This document shows positions 9,442 to 19,060 of a DNA stretch of 64,000 nt, piece after piece (within the stretch, counting starts at the first letter, position 1; each line of letters opens with the position of its first letter). The stretch lies in NCBI RefSeq assembly GCF_029892095.1, contig NZ_JARZAE010000004.1:7378001-7442000 (forward strand). Direction: 5' to 3'. The notes under the pieces were generated by a model that saw only the letters and a list, made by a program, of their open reading frames with translations, did no database searches and was not told the origin of the DNA. Made by a program: the position numbers and the translations under genes. Origin of the DNA: Kitasatospora sp. MAP12-44 (GTDB taxonomy: Bacteria; Actinomycetota; Actinomycetes; Streptomycetales; Streptomycetaceae).

Positions 9442-10764
9442 GTGATCACGGCCTGGCTGCTGCTGTCCGCGGCCTTCCTGCTCATCCTCGCCAACGGCCT
9501 CTTCGTCGCCGCCGAGTTCTCCTTCATCACCGTGGACCGCGGCGCCGTCGAGCGCGCGGCCGCCACCGGCGACCGCAAGACGCTCGGCGTGCGGACGGCG
9601 CTGCGCCGCCTCTCCTTCGAGCTCTCCGGCGCCCAGCTCGGCATCACCGTCACCTCGCTGGTGGTCGGCATGCTCGCCGAGCCAGCGCTGTCCACGCTGC
9701 TCGGCCCGGTCTTCGCCGGGATCGGGGTGCCCGGCTCCGCCGCCACCGGCTTCGCTGTGGTGATCGGCATGCTGCTGGCCACCGTGGTGCAGATGGTGAT
9801 CGGCGAGCTGGTGCCGAAGAACTGGGCGATCTCCCGCCCGTTTCAGGTGGCCCGCGCGGTGGTCGGCCCGCACCGGCTGTTCTCGACGGTCTGCCGACCG
9901 CTGATCTCGGTGCTGAACGGCTCGGCGGACCGCATGGTCCGCGCGCTCGGGGTGGAGCCGGCCGACGAGCTGGCGCACGCCCGCACCCCCAATGAGCTGG
10001 CCTTTCTCGCCCGGCACTCGGCCAAGGCCGGGGCCATAGAGGAGGACACGGCGCTGCTCTTCGTCCGTTCGCTCGGCCTGGCCGACCTGACCGCCGAGAG
10101 CCTGATGACCCCGCGAGTCGATGTCGCCGCGCTGCAGCAGGACGCCACCGCCGCCGATGTCGTCAACCTCACCCGGGCCACCGGCTTCTCGCGCTTCCCG
10201 GTCTACCGGGACAGCCTGGACGAGGTCACCGGCACCATCACCCTCAAGGACGCGCTGGGCGTGCGGCCCGAGCACCGCGCCCTCGTGCGGATCGGGCAGC
10301 TGGCGGGGGAGCCGCTGCTGGTCCCCGAGACGCTGCCGGCCGAGCGGTTGCTCGACCAGCTGCGCAGCCGCCAGCCGATGGCGATCGTGATCGACGAGTA
10401 CGGCGGCACGGCCGGGGTGGTGACCCTGGAGGACATCGTCGAGGAGATCGTCGGCGAGGTGCAGGACGAGCACGACCCGGGCGACGTACCGGAGTTGCTC
10501 TCGGTGCCGCCGGTCGAGGGCAGGCCGGCCTGGCTGGCCGACGGCCGGGCCAGGATCGACCAGCTGGGCTCGATCGGCCTGCTCGCGCCGGCCGGCCCGT
10601 ACGAGACCCTGGCGGGGCTGCTGGCCGATCTGCTCGGCAGGATCCCCGAGCCCGGTGACCGGGCGCTGCTGCCCGGCTGGGAGCTGACCGCGCAGGCGGT
10701 GGACCGCCACCGCACCACCCGGGTCCGCCTGGTGCGGCTCGCCGGACCGGAGGAACACCGGTGA
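9442..10764 (+). CDS. CNNM/CorC (HlyC-type) CBS-domain membrane protein, first copy
   Basis: 440 residues: an N-terminal CNNM (DUF21) membrane domain with four helices, a tandem CBS pair beginning around LMTPRVDVAALQQDA, and a C-terminal CorC/HlyC transporter-associated domain near AWLADGRARIDQLGSIG. The family is linked to Mg2+/Co2+ homeostasis; the older hemolysin name is misleading. A GTG at 9418 is possible, but 9442 gives the usual ITAWLLLSAAFLLILANG start and has GGAGAG upstream. The stop overlaps the second copy. Confidence 0.85.
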   Translation: MITAWLLLSAAFLLILANGLFVAAEFSFITVDRGAVERAAATGDRKTLGVRTALRRLSFELSGAQLGITVTSLVVGMLAEPALSTLLGPVFAGIGVPGSAATGFAVVIGMLLATVVQMVIGELVPKNWAISRPFQVARAVVGPHRLFSTVCRPLISVLNGSADRMVRALGVEPADELAHARTPNELAFLARHSAKAGAIEEDTALLFVRSLGLADLTAESLMTPRVDVAALQQDATAADVVNLTRATGFSRFPVYRDSLDEVTGTITLKDALGVRPEHRALVRIGQLAGEPLLVPETLPAERLLDQLRSRQPMAIVIDEYGGTAGVVTLEDIVEEIVGEVQDEHDPGDVPELLSVPPVEGRPAWLADGRARIDQLGSIGLLAPAGPYETLAGLLADLLGRIPEPGDRALLPGWELTAQAVDRHRTTRVRLVRLAGPEEHR

Positions 10765-11804
10765 TCTTCCTCCAACTCTTCGCCGCGCTGGTCCTGCTGC
10801 TGGGCAACGCCTTCTTCGTGGGCGCCGAGTTCGCGGTCGTCTCGGTGCGCCGCTCCCAGGTGGAGCCGCTCGCGGACGCGGGCAACCGCCGCGCCCGCAC
10901 CGTGCTGCACGCCCTCTCGAACGTCTCGGCAATGCTGGCCGCCGCCCAACTGGGCATCACGGTCTGCTCGTTGCTGCTCGGCGCGCTCGCCGAGCCGACC
11001 ATCGCGCAGCTGCTCGAGGGCCCGTTCCACGCGGTCGGCGTCCCCGCGGCGCTGATCCACCCGATCTCCTACGCGCTGGCGCTGGCCCTGGTGGTCTTCC
11101 TGCACATGGTGATCGGCGAGATGGTGCCCAAGAACATCGCGCTGGCCACGCCCGAGCGGGCCGCGCTCTGGCTGGGCCCGCCGCTGGACCGCCTCGCCCG
11201 CTGGCTGAGCCCGGTGATCCGGCTGCTGAACGCCCTCGCCAACCTGGTGCTGCGGCTGTTCCGGGTCGACCCCAAGGACGAGGTGGAGTCGGTCTACACC
11301 GGCGAGCAACTGCTCTGGATCCTGGCCGAGTCGCGGGCCGCGGGCCTGCTGGAGCCCGGCGAGCAGGAGCGCCTGGAGGACGCCCTGGAGCTGGGCCACC
11401 GCCCGGTGACGGAGGTGCTGCTGCCGCTGTCGCGGCTGGTCACGGTGGGCACGTCGGTGACCGCCCGGCAGGTCGAGGAGCTGGCGGTCTCCACCGGCTT
11501 CTCGCGCTTCCCGGTGGTCGACGACTCGGGCGACTTCCTCGGCTACCTGCACGTCAAGGACGTGCTGGACGCCGACGACCGGGAGGCCGCCGTCCCGGTG
11601 CGGCTGTGGCGCCCGATGACGGTGGTGTCCGAGCGGCTGCCGCTGGACGACGCGCTCACCGCGATGCGCCGGGCCGCCGCGCACCTGGCCGCGGTCACCG
11701 CCACGGACGGGCGCACGCTGGGGCTGGTCACCCTGGAGGACGTCCTGGAGGAGCTGGTCGGCGAGATGCACGACCCGGACCACCGGCACGTGGCACGGGC
11801 GTAA
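10761..11804 (+). CDS. CNNM/CBS-domain membrane protein, second copy (short)
   Basis: 347 residues, coupled to the first copy by a GTGA overlap. It has the CNNM membrane domain (LLLGNAFFVGAEFAVVSVRRSQ) and two CBS motifs (RFPVVDDSGDFLGYLHVKDVL; GLVTLEDVLEELVGEMHDPDH), but it ends there and lacks the C-terminal CorC/HlyC domain of its neighbour. The pair may form a heteromeric ion transporter; this is inferred from gene coupling and the complementary domain set. Confidence 0.83.
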   Translation: MIFLQLFAALVLLLGNAFFVGAEFAVVSVRRSQVEPLADAGNRRARTVLHALSNVSAMLAAAQLGITVCSLLLGALAEPTIAQLLEGPFHAVGVPAALIHPISYALALALVVFLHMVIGEMVPKNIALATPERAALWLGPPLDRLARWLSPVIRLLNALANLVLRLFRVDPKDEVESVYTGEQLLWILAESRAAGLLEPGEQERLEDALELGHRPVTEVLLPLSRLVTVGTSVTARQVEELAVSTGFSRFPVVDDSGDFLGYLHVKDVLDADDREAAVPVRLWRPMTVVSERLPLDDALTAMRRAAAHLAAVTATDGRTLGLVTLEDVLEELVGEMHDPDHRHVARA

Positions 11805-11820
11805 CCGCTGAGGCGGCCTG

Positions 11821-11826
11821 TACACT
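11821..11826 (+). promoter_or_regulatory. -10 box of thyA, probable leaderless mRNA
   Basis: TACACT ends 8 nt before the GTG at 11835 (11 nt before the next GTG), placing the transcript start at or near the start codon. No ribosome site or clear -35 is seen. Confidence 0.5.
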
Positions 11827-11834
11827 CGACGGCT

Positions 11835-12632
11835 GTGGTGGACACTCAGTACGAAGACCTGTTGCGGCTGGTACTCGCCTCCGGGGCGGCCAAGGCCGAC
11901 CGGACCGGCACCGGGACTCGCAGTGTGTTCGGGCACCAACTGCGCTACGACCTCTCGCAGGGGTTCCCTCTGGTCACCACGAAGAAGGTTCACCTCAGGT
12001 CCGTCGTGTACGAGCTGCTGTGGTTCCTGCGCGGAGACTCGAACACCGGCTGGTTGCGGGAACACGGTGTCTCCATCTGGGACGAGTGGGCCGACGCGGA
12101 CGGTAACCTCGGCCCGGTCTACGGCGTGCAGTGGCGTTCCTGGCCCACCCCGGACGGCCGGCACATCGACCAGATCAGTGAGGTCCTGAACACCTTGCGC
12201 CTCGACCCGGACTCCCGCCGGATGATCGTCTCCGCCTGGAACGTCGCCGAGCTGGACAGGATGGCGCTCGCGCCGTGCCACGCGTTCTTCCAGTTCTACG
12301 TGGCCGACGGCAAGTTGTCCTGCCAGCTGTACCAACGCAGCGCGGACCTGTTCCTCGGCGTCCCGTTCAACATCGCCAGCTACGCCCTGCTGACGCACAT
12401 GGTGGCCCAGCAGGCCGGGTTGGAGCCGGGTGACTTCGTCTGGACCGGCGGCGACTGCCACATCTATGACAACCACGTCGAGCAGGTGACCGAGCAGCTC
12501 GCGCGCACTCTGTTCGAGTTCCCCGAGCTGCGGCTGAAGCAGGCCCCCTCGCTGTTCGACTACGAGTTCTCCGATGTCGAAGTCGTCGGCTACCAGCACC
12601 ACCCGGCGATCAAGGCCCCGGTGGCGGTGTGA
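11835..12632 (+). CDS. thyA: Thymidylate synthase (ThyA type)
   Basis: 265 residues, the E. coli ThyA size. It methylates dUMP with 5,10-methylene-THF, yielding dTMP and dihydrofolate. The catalytic cysteine is in LAPCHAFFQFYV; the folate and dUMP segments RTGTGTRSVFGHQLRYDL, QRSADLFLGVPFNIA and GGDCHIYDNHVEQV are intact. The start is one of two adjacent GTG codons (11835 or 11838). The stop overlaps the folA GTG, matching the need to re-reduce dihydrofolate. Confidence 0.96.
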   Translation: MVDTQYEDLLRLVLASGAAKADRTGTGTRSVFGHQLRYDLSQGFPLVTTKKVHLRSVVYELLWFLRGDSNTGWLREHGVSIWDEWADADGNLGPVYGVQWRSWPTPDGRHIDQISEVLNTLRLDPDSRRMIVSAWNVAELDRMALAPCHAFFQFYVADGKLSCQLYQRSADLFLGVPFNIASYALLTHMVAQQAGLEPGDFVWTGGDCHIYDNHVEQVTEQLARTLFEFPELRLKQAPSLFDYEFSDVEVVGYQHHPAIKAPVAV

Positions 12633-13138
12633 AGATCGGGCTGATCTGGGCTCAGAGCCCCGACGGCGTGATCGGCGCCGACAACGCGATCCCGTGGCGG
12701 CTGCCCGAGGACATGGCGCACTTCAAGGCGACCACCCTCGGCCACCCCGTGCTGATGGGGCGCAAGACCTGGGATTCGCTACCTTCGCGGTTCCGCCCGC
12801 TCATCGGCAGGCACAACATCGTGGTGACCCGCGATCCGCAGTGGGCTGCGGACGGCGCGGAGCGCGCCGGGTCGATCACCGAGGCACTGGAACTCGCCGC
12901 AGCGTCGTCGCCGGGGCTGCCGGCTCCTTCCCGCACGGCATGGGTGATCGGCGGAGGTGAGATCTACCGTGCCGCCTTGGGAGATGCCACGATGCTGTCG
13001 GTGACCGAAGTCGACGCGATCGTCGTCGGGGACGTCTATGCCCCGACGGTGGACGCGTCATGGACGGTCGCCGGGGACACCGGCTGGCAGCCCTCGACGT
13101 CCGGGCTTCGGTACCGCATCCGCCGATACACCCGGTGA
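12629..13138 (+). CDS. folA: Dihydrofolate reductase
   Basis: 169 residues. It reduces dihydrofolate to tetrahydrofolate with NADPH. Motifs include IWAQSPDGVIGADNAIPWRLPEDMAHFK with the catalytic acid in LPED, LMGRKTWDSLP and VIGGGEIYRAAL. GTGA overlap with thyA indicates one transcript and a closed dTMP cycle. The hydrophobic Leu/Ile active-site pattern looks normal. Confidence 0.95.
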   Translation: MKIGLIWAQSPDGVIGADNAIPWRLPEDMAHFKATTLGHPVLMGRKTWDSLPSRFRPLIGRHNIVVTRDPQWAADGAERAGSITEALELAAASSPGLPAPSRTAWVIGGGEIYRAALGDATMLSVTEVDAIVVGDVYAPTVDASWTVAGDTGWQPSTSGLRYRIRRYTR

Positions 13139-13151
13139 TCGCCCACTCGGC

Positions 13152-13388
13152 CTAGTCGGCCGATCGGGGCTCCGCCGATCGGGGCTCCTTCGCGGTCCAG
13201 CGTTGCGGTGGAGGGTAGACGTAGCGGGCGATCGTCGTGCTCACCCACCCGATGCAGAAGCCGCCGAAGACGGGCAGCACCCTGTGCAGTTCCGACTCCC
13301 CGCGCACTGCCGCCGTCACTCCGAGCAGCACCGCCCAGGCCACGCCGAGCCCGCAGCTGTAGGCCCAGTAGTTCCGGTACCGACGCAT
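13152..13388 (-). CDS. Small two-helix membrane protein, unknown
   Basis: 78 residues with two hydrophobic stretches (GLGVAWAVLLGVTAAV and VFGGFCIGWVSTTIARYVY) and a charged tail. The gene has a strong ribosome site, AAGGAGG, 7 nt before ATG. The C-terminal repeat RSAEPRSAD comes from a tandem GCCGATCGGGGCTCC duplication at the 3' end. It converges on folA with a 13-nt gap and lies 35 nt downstream of no gene on its own strand except the AAA ATPase that starts further upstream. No function can be named. Confidence 0.65.
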   Translation of the reverse strand: MRRYRNYWAYSCGLGVAWAVLLGVTAAVRGESELHRVLPVFGGFCIGWVSTTIARYVYPPPQRWTAKEPRSAEPRSAD

Positions 13389-13423
13389 GCTCTGCCTCCT
13401 TCTCCCCTTGCTCCTCCTTCAGG

Positions 13424-15553
13424 CTAGCCGCGGCCGTCGATCAGCTCCCCGTAGGCCTGCACCAGATCGGGCAGCCGCAGGGTGGCCAGGTCCTCGCGGC
13501 CCGGCAGCTCGCGGGAGAGCGAGAGACGCAGGTCGCGGTAGGCGCAGGACTTCTCGTAGAGGGTGCGGATGAACCGGCCGTTGCCCAGTTCGTCGATCCA
13601 GCCCTCGCCGACCACGTGGGCGCAGATGCTGGTCAGCTCCTCGGTCGCGTCCTCGTCCCAGCTGTCGCCGTCCCGGGCGGCCAGCGTGCTGCCGATGGCG
13701 GTGAGTTCGGCCGGGCGGTAGCTGGGGAAGTCCACCCGGGTGGTGAAGCGGGAGTTGAGGCCGGGGTTGGTGGCCAGCAGGCGGTTCATCCCCTCGGGGT
13801 AGCCGGCCAGGATCACCACCAGCCGGTCCCGGTTGTCCTCGGCCCGCTTCAGCAGCACCTGGAGCGCCTCGTCGCCGTAGGCGTCGCCCTTGCTGTAGCC
13901 GGAGTTGGCCAGGCTGTAGGCCTCGTCGATGAAGAGCACGCCGTCCAGCGCGGAGTCGATCAGCTCGTTCGCCTTGACCGCCGTCTGACCGAGGAACTCG
14001 CCTACCAGGTCGGCTCGTTGGGCCTCCACCAGGTGGTCGCCGGAGAGCAGGCCGAGCGAGTGGAAGACCTGGCCGAGGATCCGCGCCACCGTGGTCTTGC
14101 CGGTGCCGGACGGGCCGGAGAAGACGAAGTGGCGTTTCGGCGGCTGGACCGGCAGGCCCTGGTCGGCGCGCAGCCCGGCCATCCGCAGCTGCGCGGAGAG
14201 CGCGCGGACCTGGCGCTTGACCGGGTCGAGGCCGACCATCTGCTCCAGCGCGGCGAGTGCGGCGTCCAGCTGCTGCCGGCCGGCGGGTGAGCCGGTCCGG
14301 TCCGGCGCGCCGGGGCCGCCCTCGGCCGGTACGGCGGTCAGGCTCTCGCGCACGGCGGCGGCCGGCGCGGCGTCCCCGCTGCCGGCGCCCGGGGTGGCGC
14401 CCGCTCCCGCTCCGCCGCCGGCGCCCGGGCGTTCGCTGCTGCCCGGTCGGCCGCCGAGCTGGAGCGGGCCGGTGTCGGGCGCGTCGGTGTAGTCGAGGTC
14501 GCCGGCCGCCAGGTCACCGGCTCCCAGCTCGGCACCTGCCAGCTCGGCACCTGCGCGGTCGGCGCCCGCCAGGCCGGTGCCTGCGAGGTCGGCGGCCTCC
14601 AGGCCCGAGTCGTCCAGCACGTAGCCGACCTGGTCGCCGGGCCCCGGGCCGCCCAGCGGGCCCGGCCCGCTCAGGGGGTCAGGAGCGCCCAGCGCGTCGA
14701 AGGCGTCGAACGCCTGCGCGGTGTCGGTGCCGTCCTCGGCGAGGGTGAAGGCGGGCAGCTCGTCCAGCAGCCCGAGGCCGTCCTCGGCGGCGATCGCGGC
14801 CAGCCGGGCGGCGGTGTCCATGAAGGCCGGGTCGGCGCGGTGCACCGCCCGATAGAGCGGCAGCGCGGCGGCGCTGCGCCCGGCCCCCTCGTACGCCCGG
14901 GCCAGCCAGTAGCGCAGCTCCTTGCGCTGCGGCTGTTCGGAGCGGCAGCGGGTGAGCGAGGCGGCCAGCGGCGGCTGCGCCTGGGCGCACATGTCCAGTC
15001 GGACCCGGGCCATCCCGCCGAACAGGCCGGCCTCGATGCCGAGCAGCGGATCATCGAGTAACTGGTCGGTGTCCCGGATGAGTTGCTCCCAGTCCTTGAG
15101 CAGGTAGGAGCGGCAGGCGTGCAGGAAGCGCACCGAGGGGTCCTGCTCGGCCGGCGGGCACTGCTCCATCGCGCGGTCCAGCTCGGTCAGGTGCCGGCCG
15201 TCCAGCCAGTGCGAGGCGTGGGCCAGCGCGAGGTCGCGGGTGTCCTCCAGGACGGGCTGCACCCACCAGCCGAGCCAGTACCAGGAGCTGAGCGGGCGCT
15301 GGTGGCGGCGGCGCTGCTCGCCGAAGCGTTTGCGGTGGCGGTACATGGCCAGCAGCGCGCCCGAGGTGTCGCAGCGCAGCGCGTGCAGACCGAGCCAGGC
15401 GTCGGCCATGGCCGGGTCCAGCCGCACGGCGGTGCGGAACTCCTCCTCGGCGCGGGCATAGGACCCTGCCGTGTACGCGTCCATGGCGCGCAGCCATGCG
15501 CGGTCCGCCGGTCCGTGCGGACCCGTGGTGCCGGAACTGTCGACAGTGGTCAC
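13424..15553 (-). CDS. TPR-like plus AAA+ ATPase of the CbxX/EccA type
   Basis: 709 residues. An N-terminal helical TPR-like region (about 20-270) resembles the EccA arm. A disordered Gly/Ala/Pro-rich linker (about 290-410) contains pentapeptide-like AxL repeats. The C-terminal CbxX/SpoVK-type AAA+ module has Walker A SGPSGTGKTT near residue 478 and Walker B VLFIDEAYSL near 538, plus the RFTTRVDFP sensor region. EccA proteins act on type VII secretion substrates; CbxX proteins remodel Rubisco. No ESX genes are nearby, so the partner is unknown. The ATPase call is firm, the role is not. Confidence 0.8.
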   Translation of the reverse strand: MTTVDSSGTTGPHGPADRAWLRAMDAYTAGSYARAEEEFRTAVRLDPAMADAWLGLHALRCDTSGALLAMYRHRKRFGEQRRRHQRPLSSWYWLGWWVQPVLEDTRDLALAHASHWLDGRHLTELDRAMEQCPPAEQDPSVRFLHACRSYLLKDWEQLIRDTDQLLDDPLLGIEAGLFGGMARVRLDMCAQAQPPLAASLTRCRSEQPQRKELRYWLARAYEGAGRSAAALPLYRAVHRADPAFMDTAARLAAIAAEDGLGLLDELPAFTLAEDGTDTAQAFDAFDALGAPDPLSGPGPLGGPGPGDQVGYVLDDSGLEAADLAGTGLAGADRAGAELAGAELGAGDLAAGDLDYTDAPDTGPLQLGGRPGSSERPGAGGGAGAGATPGAGSGDAAPAAAVRESLTAVPAEGGPGAPDRTGSPAGRQQLDAALAALEQMVGLDPVKRQVRALSAQLRMAGLRADQGLPVQPPKRHFVFSGPSGTGKTTVARILGQVFHSLGLLSGDHLVEAQRADLVGEFLGQTAVKANELIDSALDGVLFIDEAYSLANSGYSKGDAYGDEALQVLLKRAEDNRDRLVVILAGYPEGMNRLLATNPGLNSRFTTRVDFPSYRPAELTAIGSTLAARDGDSWDEDATEELTSICAHVVGEGWIDELGNGRFIRTLYEKSCAYRDLRLSLSRELPGREDLATLRLPDLVQAYGELIDGRG

Positions 15554-15618
15554 TCACGCCCCCCGTGGTGTGCACCGAGGCGCCGCCGACCACTGAGGTG
15601 TCAGCACAGCGCCCCCGG

Positions 15619-15646
15619 GGCGCATATGCGCCTGCACTTCATCGTA
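15619..15646 (-). promoter_or_regulatory. Promoter with 14-bp palindromic operator upstream of the AAA ATPase
   Basis: On the minus strand TACGAT (15641-15646) could be a -10, with TTCCGG 16 nt further upstream as -35. Directly downstream at 15619-15632 is the perfect palindrome GGCGCATATGCGCC, in the position of a repressor operator over the transcript start. Confidence 0.4.
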
Positions 15647-15752
15647 CCGGCGCGCGGCTGATCCGGAAGGGTGTCGCGCTGGTCCAAATCCCTTGCCCGC
15701 GTTGACCGTTCGTCTACGGATCGGTGAATCGGGAGGGGTCTGGCAACAGAAC

Positions 15753-15789
15753 GGCACCTCCGACTCACGGGGGAGGAGTCGGAGGTGCC
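15753..15789. terminator. Perfect 14-bp hairpin between two minus-strand genes
   Basis: GGCACCTCCGACTC pairs perfectly with GAGTCGGAGGTGCC across a 9-nt loop. It lies 45 nt past the stop of the P-loop kinase gene, so it probably ends that transcript. No U-tract is present. Confidence 0.65.
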
Positions 15790-15834
15790 GAGTATATGGT
15801 TGCGAGCTCAACTATTCTGGCCGCGAGGGAGAAC

Positions 15835-16464
15835 TTAGTTGCTCCCCGTGGTGCGGTCAAGCACTCGTCCGGCACCTTTTGTGCGGATGATCCGACCATT
15901 TGCGCCATCCACCAGGACCTGTGCGTACGGCCTGCTGGGGTCCTGCGCGAAGTGCGCCGCCTCGGCCGCCGACCAGCGCTCCCAGAACCCGGCCAGCTCC
16001 GGACCGTCCCGCAACTCGCCCCGGGCATGGGCGGTTTCGGCCGGCAGCTCCATCCAGATCAGGGCGGCCAGCGCCGGGCGCACCGCTCGCCGTCCGGCCC
16101 CCACCCCCTCGACCAGCACGACCGGCGCGGGCGTCACCGTGCGCGCCCCCTCGAATCTCCCGCGCACCCAGTCGTAAACCTCGTGCCGGGCGCACTCCCC
16201 CCGCGCGAGCGGCGCGAGCACCTGCTCGCGCAGCCGACCGGTCCACCCGAACAGCTCCTCGTGGGTCGCCAGGTCGTCCAGGTGCACCACCGGCGTCCCG
16301 CCGAGCGCGCGGGCCAGCCGGTCGGTGAAGGTGGTCTTGCCCGAGCCCGCGTGGCCGTCCACCGCGACCAGCCGCACCGGGCCGCAGGACGGCGGCAGTG
16401 CCCGCAGCCGCTCGGCGAGCGCGGCCAAGCCGTCAAAGCCGGCCGAGCCGTCCGGGTGATCCAT
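15835..16464 (-). CDS. Uridine-kinase-like P-loop nucleotide kinase
   Basis: 209 residues. The N-terminal P-loop VAVDGHAGSGKTTF is of the uridine kinase/phosphoribulokinase type; HLDDLATHEELFGW and the following APVVLVEGVGAGRRAV match the core sheet and the substrate-side acid. The ATG at 16464 is preferred because a TAGAGT -10 (16472-16477, minus strand) lies 7 nt ahead, implying a leaderless mRNA; a GTG at 16473 is alternative. The substrate is not determined. Confidence 0.75.
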   Translation of the reverse strand: MDHPDGSAGFDGLAALAERLRALPPSCGPVRLVAVDGHAGSGKTTFTDRLARALGGTPVVHLDDLATHEELFGWTGRLREQVLAPLARGECARHEVYDWVRGRFEGARTVTPAPVVLVEGVGAGRRAVRPALAALIWMELPAETAHARGELRDGPELAGFWERWSAAEAAHFAQDPSRPYAQVLVDGANGRIIRTKGAGRVLDRTTGSN

Positions 16465-16658
16465 GACCGCCACTCTACGGGCCGACGGAAGCGCAGGTCA
16501 GGCAGCTCGTGACGGGCGGCCCGGGATCGGGCATACTCGCATGCGCCAGCTATGTGAACGACCGTTTACCGCTGATCGGTGGCAGCCCCGCCACCCAGTA
16601 ACCCGCACAGCGCCGTGCCCCCAACCCCGGGGCCCGACCGAGGAGGCGACCCACCCTC

Positions 16659-17822
<1,164 letters not shown>

Positions 17823-17842
17823 CTCGCTCCCGCCTGAACACG

Positions 17843-17884
17843 CCTCAGCCCCCGGCACCGAACCAACGGCGCCGGGGGCTGAGG
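17843..17884. terminator. Bidirectional hairpin terminator
   Basis: CCTCAGCCCCCGGC (17843-17856) pairs perfectly with GCCGGGGGCTGAGG (17871-17884), loop 14 nt, between convergent genes. No T tract. Confidence 0.85.
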
Positions 17885-17891
17885 TGTGCTG

Positions 17892-18368
17892 TCAGCGCCG
17901 GACCAGCCGTGCCTCGGCGGCCCCGCGCATCGCCGGCACCCGGTGCCCGCCCGGCGTCGTACCCGGCGTCGAGCCCGGGCCGCCGGCGTGCGAGAACGGC
18001 TGGGTGCGCCAGTCCAGATCGGCCGGCCGCGCGAACAGCCCGGCGAGCGCGCCGTCGGTGTCCGGCTCGGGACCGCTCTCCTCCAGGTCGTCGGCCGGCA
18101 GTCCCGATCCCGGGCAGAGCGCGGGGGAGAAGGGGTGCCAGGCGGTCCGCAGCACGGCGTGCTGCGGCAGCCGCTCCTCCTCGCCCACCAGGGCGATCGG
18201 CTGGTCGCACTCCGGGCAGTGCACCCGGAAGATCTCCCAGGACTCGGGCTCGCCGGGGTCGACCCCCGGGGCGAAGTCGAAGCCTGGGCTCGGTTCCTCG
18301 CCGTCCGGTTCGTCGACCGCGGTCAGGGTGCTGTCGGCGCTGAGGGCGCGCTGGTCAGCTACAGGCAT
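17892..18368 (-). CDS. Conserved hypothetical acidic protein
   Basis: 158 residues, unrecognised. The middle carries a CPEC pair in RVHCPECDQPIALVGEEERLP, and a further Cys in SPALCPG; with only these, a zinc ribbon would be incomplete. The first 45 residues are acidic and Pro-rich, and the C-terminus is Gly/Pro/Arg-rich and probably disordered. No signal peptide or membrane segment. It is divergent from the Lrp regulator across a 206-bp spacer with a Crp-like site. Confidence 0.6.
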   Translation of the reverse strand: MPVADQRALSADSTLTAVDEPDGEEPSPGFDFAPGVDPGEPESWEIFRVHCPECDQPIALVGEEERLPQHAVLRTAWHPFSPALCPGSGLPADDLEESGPEPDTDGALAGLFARPADLDWRTQPFSHAGGPGSTPGTTPGGHRVPAMRGAAEARLVRR

Positions 18369-18476
18369 GTGATCCCCCTTGGATCGGGCCGGGCCAACTC
18401 GGCCTGGGCCAACACGAGCACTTCCCCGCGACGGTGCCTCATAACCCTGCAGGTGGGCGCAGGGTGATGCAGGGGA

Positions 18477-18494
18477 ATGTGGCCTTGGTCACAT
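18477..18494. promoter_or_regulatory. Candidate Crp-type binding site
   Basis: ATGTGGCCTTGGTCACAT contains GTG-N6-GTCAC, an exact fit to the reported Streptomyces Crp pattern GTG(N)6GNCAC. It lies 81 nt upstream of the Lrp gene start and about 109 nt from the divergent gene. Confidence 0.45.
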
Positions 18495-18560
18495 CCCTCT
18501 GGCATGTGCCGGAAGCACGGGCGCCAGGACGGTCGGGCCGAACGGGTGCGGCGACTGCGG

Positions 18561-18566
18561 TAGGTT
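18561..18566 (+). promoter_or_regulatory. -10 box of the Lrp-type regulator, leaderless
   Basis: TAGGTT ends 8 nt before the GTG at 18575 with no ribosome site between, as expected for a leaderless actinobacterial mRNA. No good -35 is visible. Confidence 0.55.
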
Positions 18567-18574
18567 GACGCCTT

Positions 18575-19015
18575 GTGGAGGATCTCGACCAGCGCATTGT
18601 CCAGCTGCTCGTCCAGGACGGGCGGATGAGCTACACCGACCTCGGCAAGGCCACCGGCCTGTCCACCTCGGCGGTACACCAGCGGGTCCGCCGCCTGGAG
18701 CAGCGCGGGGTGATCCGCGGCTACTCGGCGATCATCGACGCGGACGCCGTCGACCTCGCGCTGACGGCCTTCATCTCGGTCAAGCCCTTCGACCCCAGCG
18801 CCCCGGACGACGTGCCCGACCGGCTCGCCCCGCTGCCCGAGATCGAGGCCTGCCACAGCGTCGCCGGCGACGAGAGCTACATCCTCAAGGTCCGGGTCTC
18901 CGCGCCCGGCGACCTGGAGGACCTGCTCAGCCGGATCCGCTCCGCCGCCGGCGTCTCCACCCGCACCACCGTGGTGCTCTCCACCCCGTACGAGGCCCGG
19001 CCGCCCAAGCTGTAG
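18575..19015 (+). CDS. Lrp/AsnC-family transcriptional regulator
   Basis: 146 residues. The N-terminal AsnC-type helix-turn-helix (DLDQRIVQLLVQDGRMSYTDLGKATGLSTSAVHQRVRRLEQRG) is followed by the RAM ligand-binding and oligomerisation domain (ACHSVAGDESYILKVRVS). Family members sense amino acids or related metabolites as dimers to octamers. It may control itself or the following amidohydrolase, whose start lies 45 nt downstream. The effector is unknown. Confidence 0.9.
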   Translation: MEDLDQRIVQLLVQDGRMSYTDLGKATGLSTSAVHQRVRRLEQRGVIRGYSAIIDADAVDLALTAFISVKPFDPSAPDDVPDRLAPLPEIEACHSVAGDESYILKVRVSAPGDLEDLLSRIRSAAGVSTRTTVVLSTPYEARPPKL

Positions 19016-19060
19016 GGGCACTGTCCACCAGGTGGACGGTGCGGGTGCACACTGGTCCCC

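Noticed and set aside
15790..15834. Possible tRNA-like sequence beside the 15753 hairpin
   Set aside because: No T-loop consensus (GGTTCRANTC), no anticodon arm and no acceptor pairing; the strong stem is a terminator.
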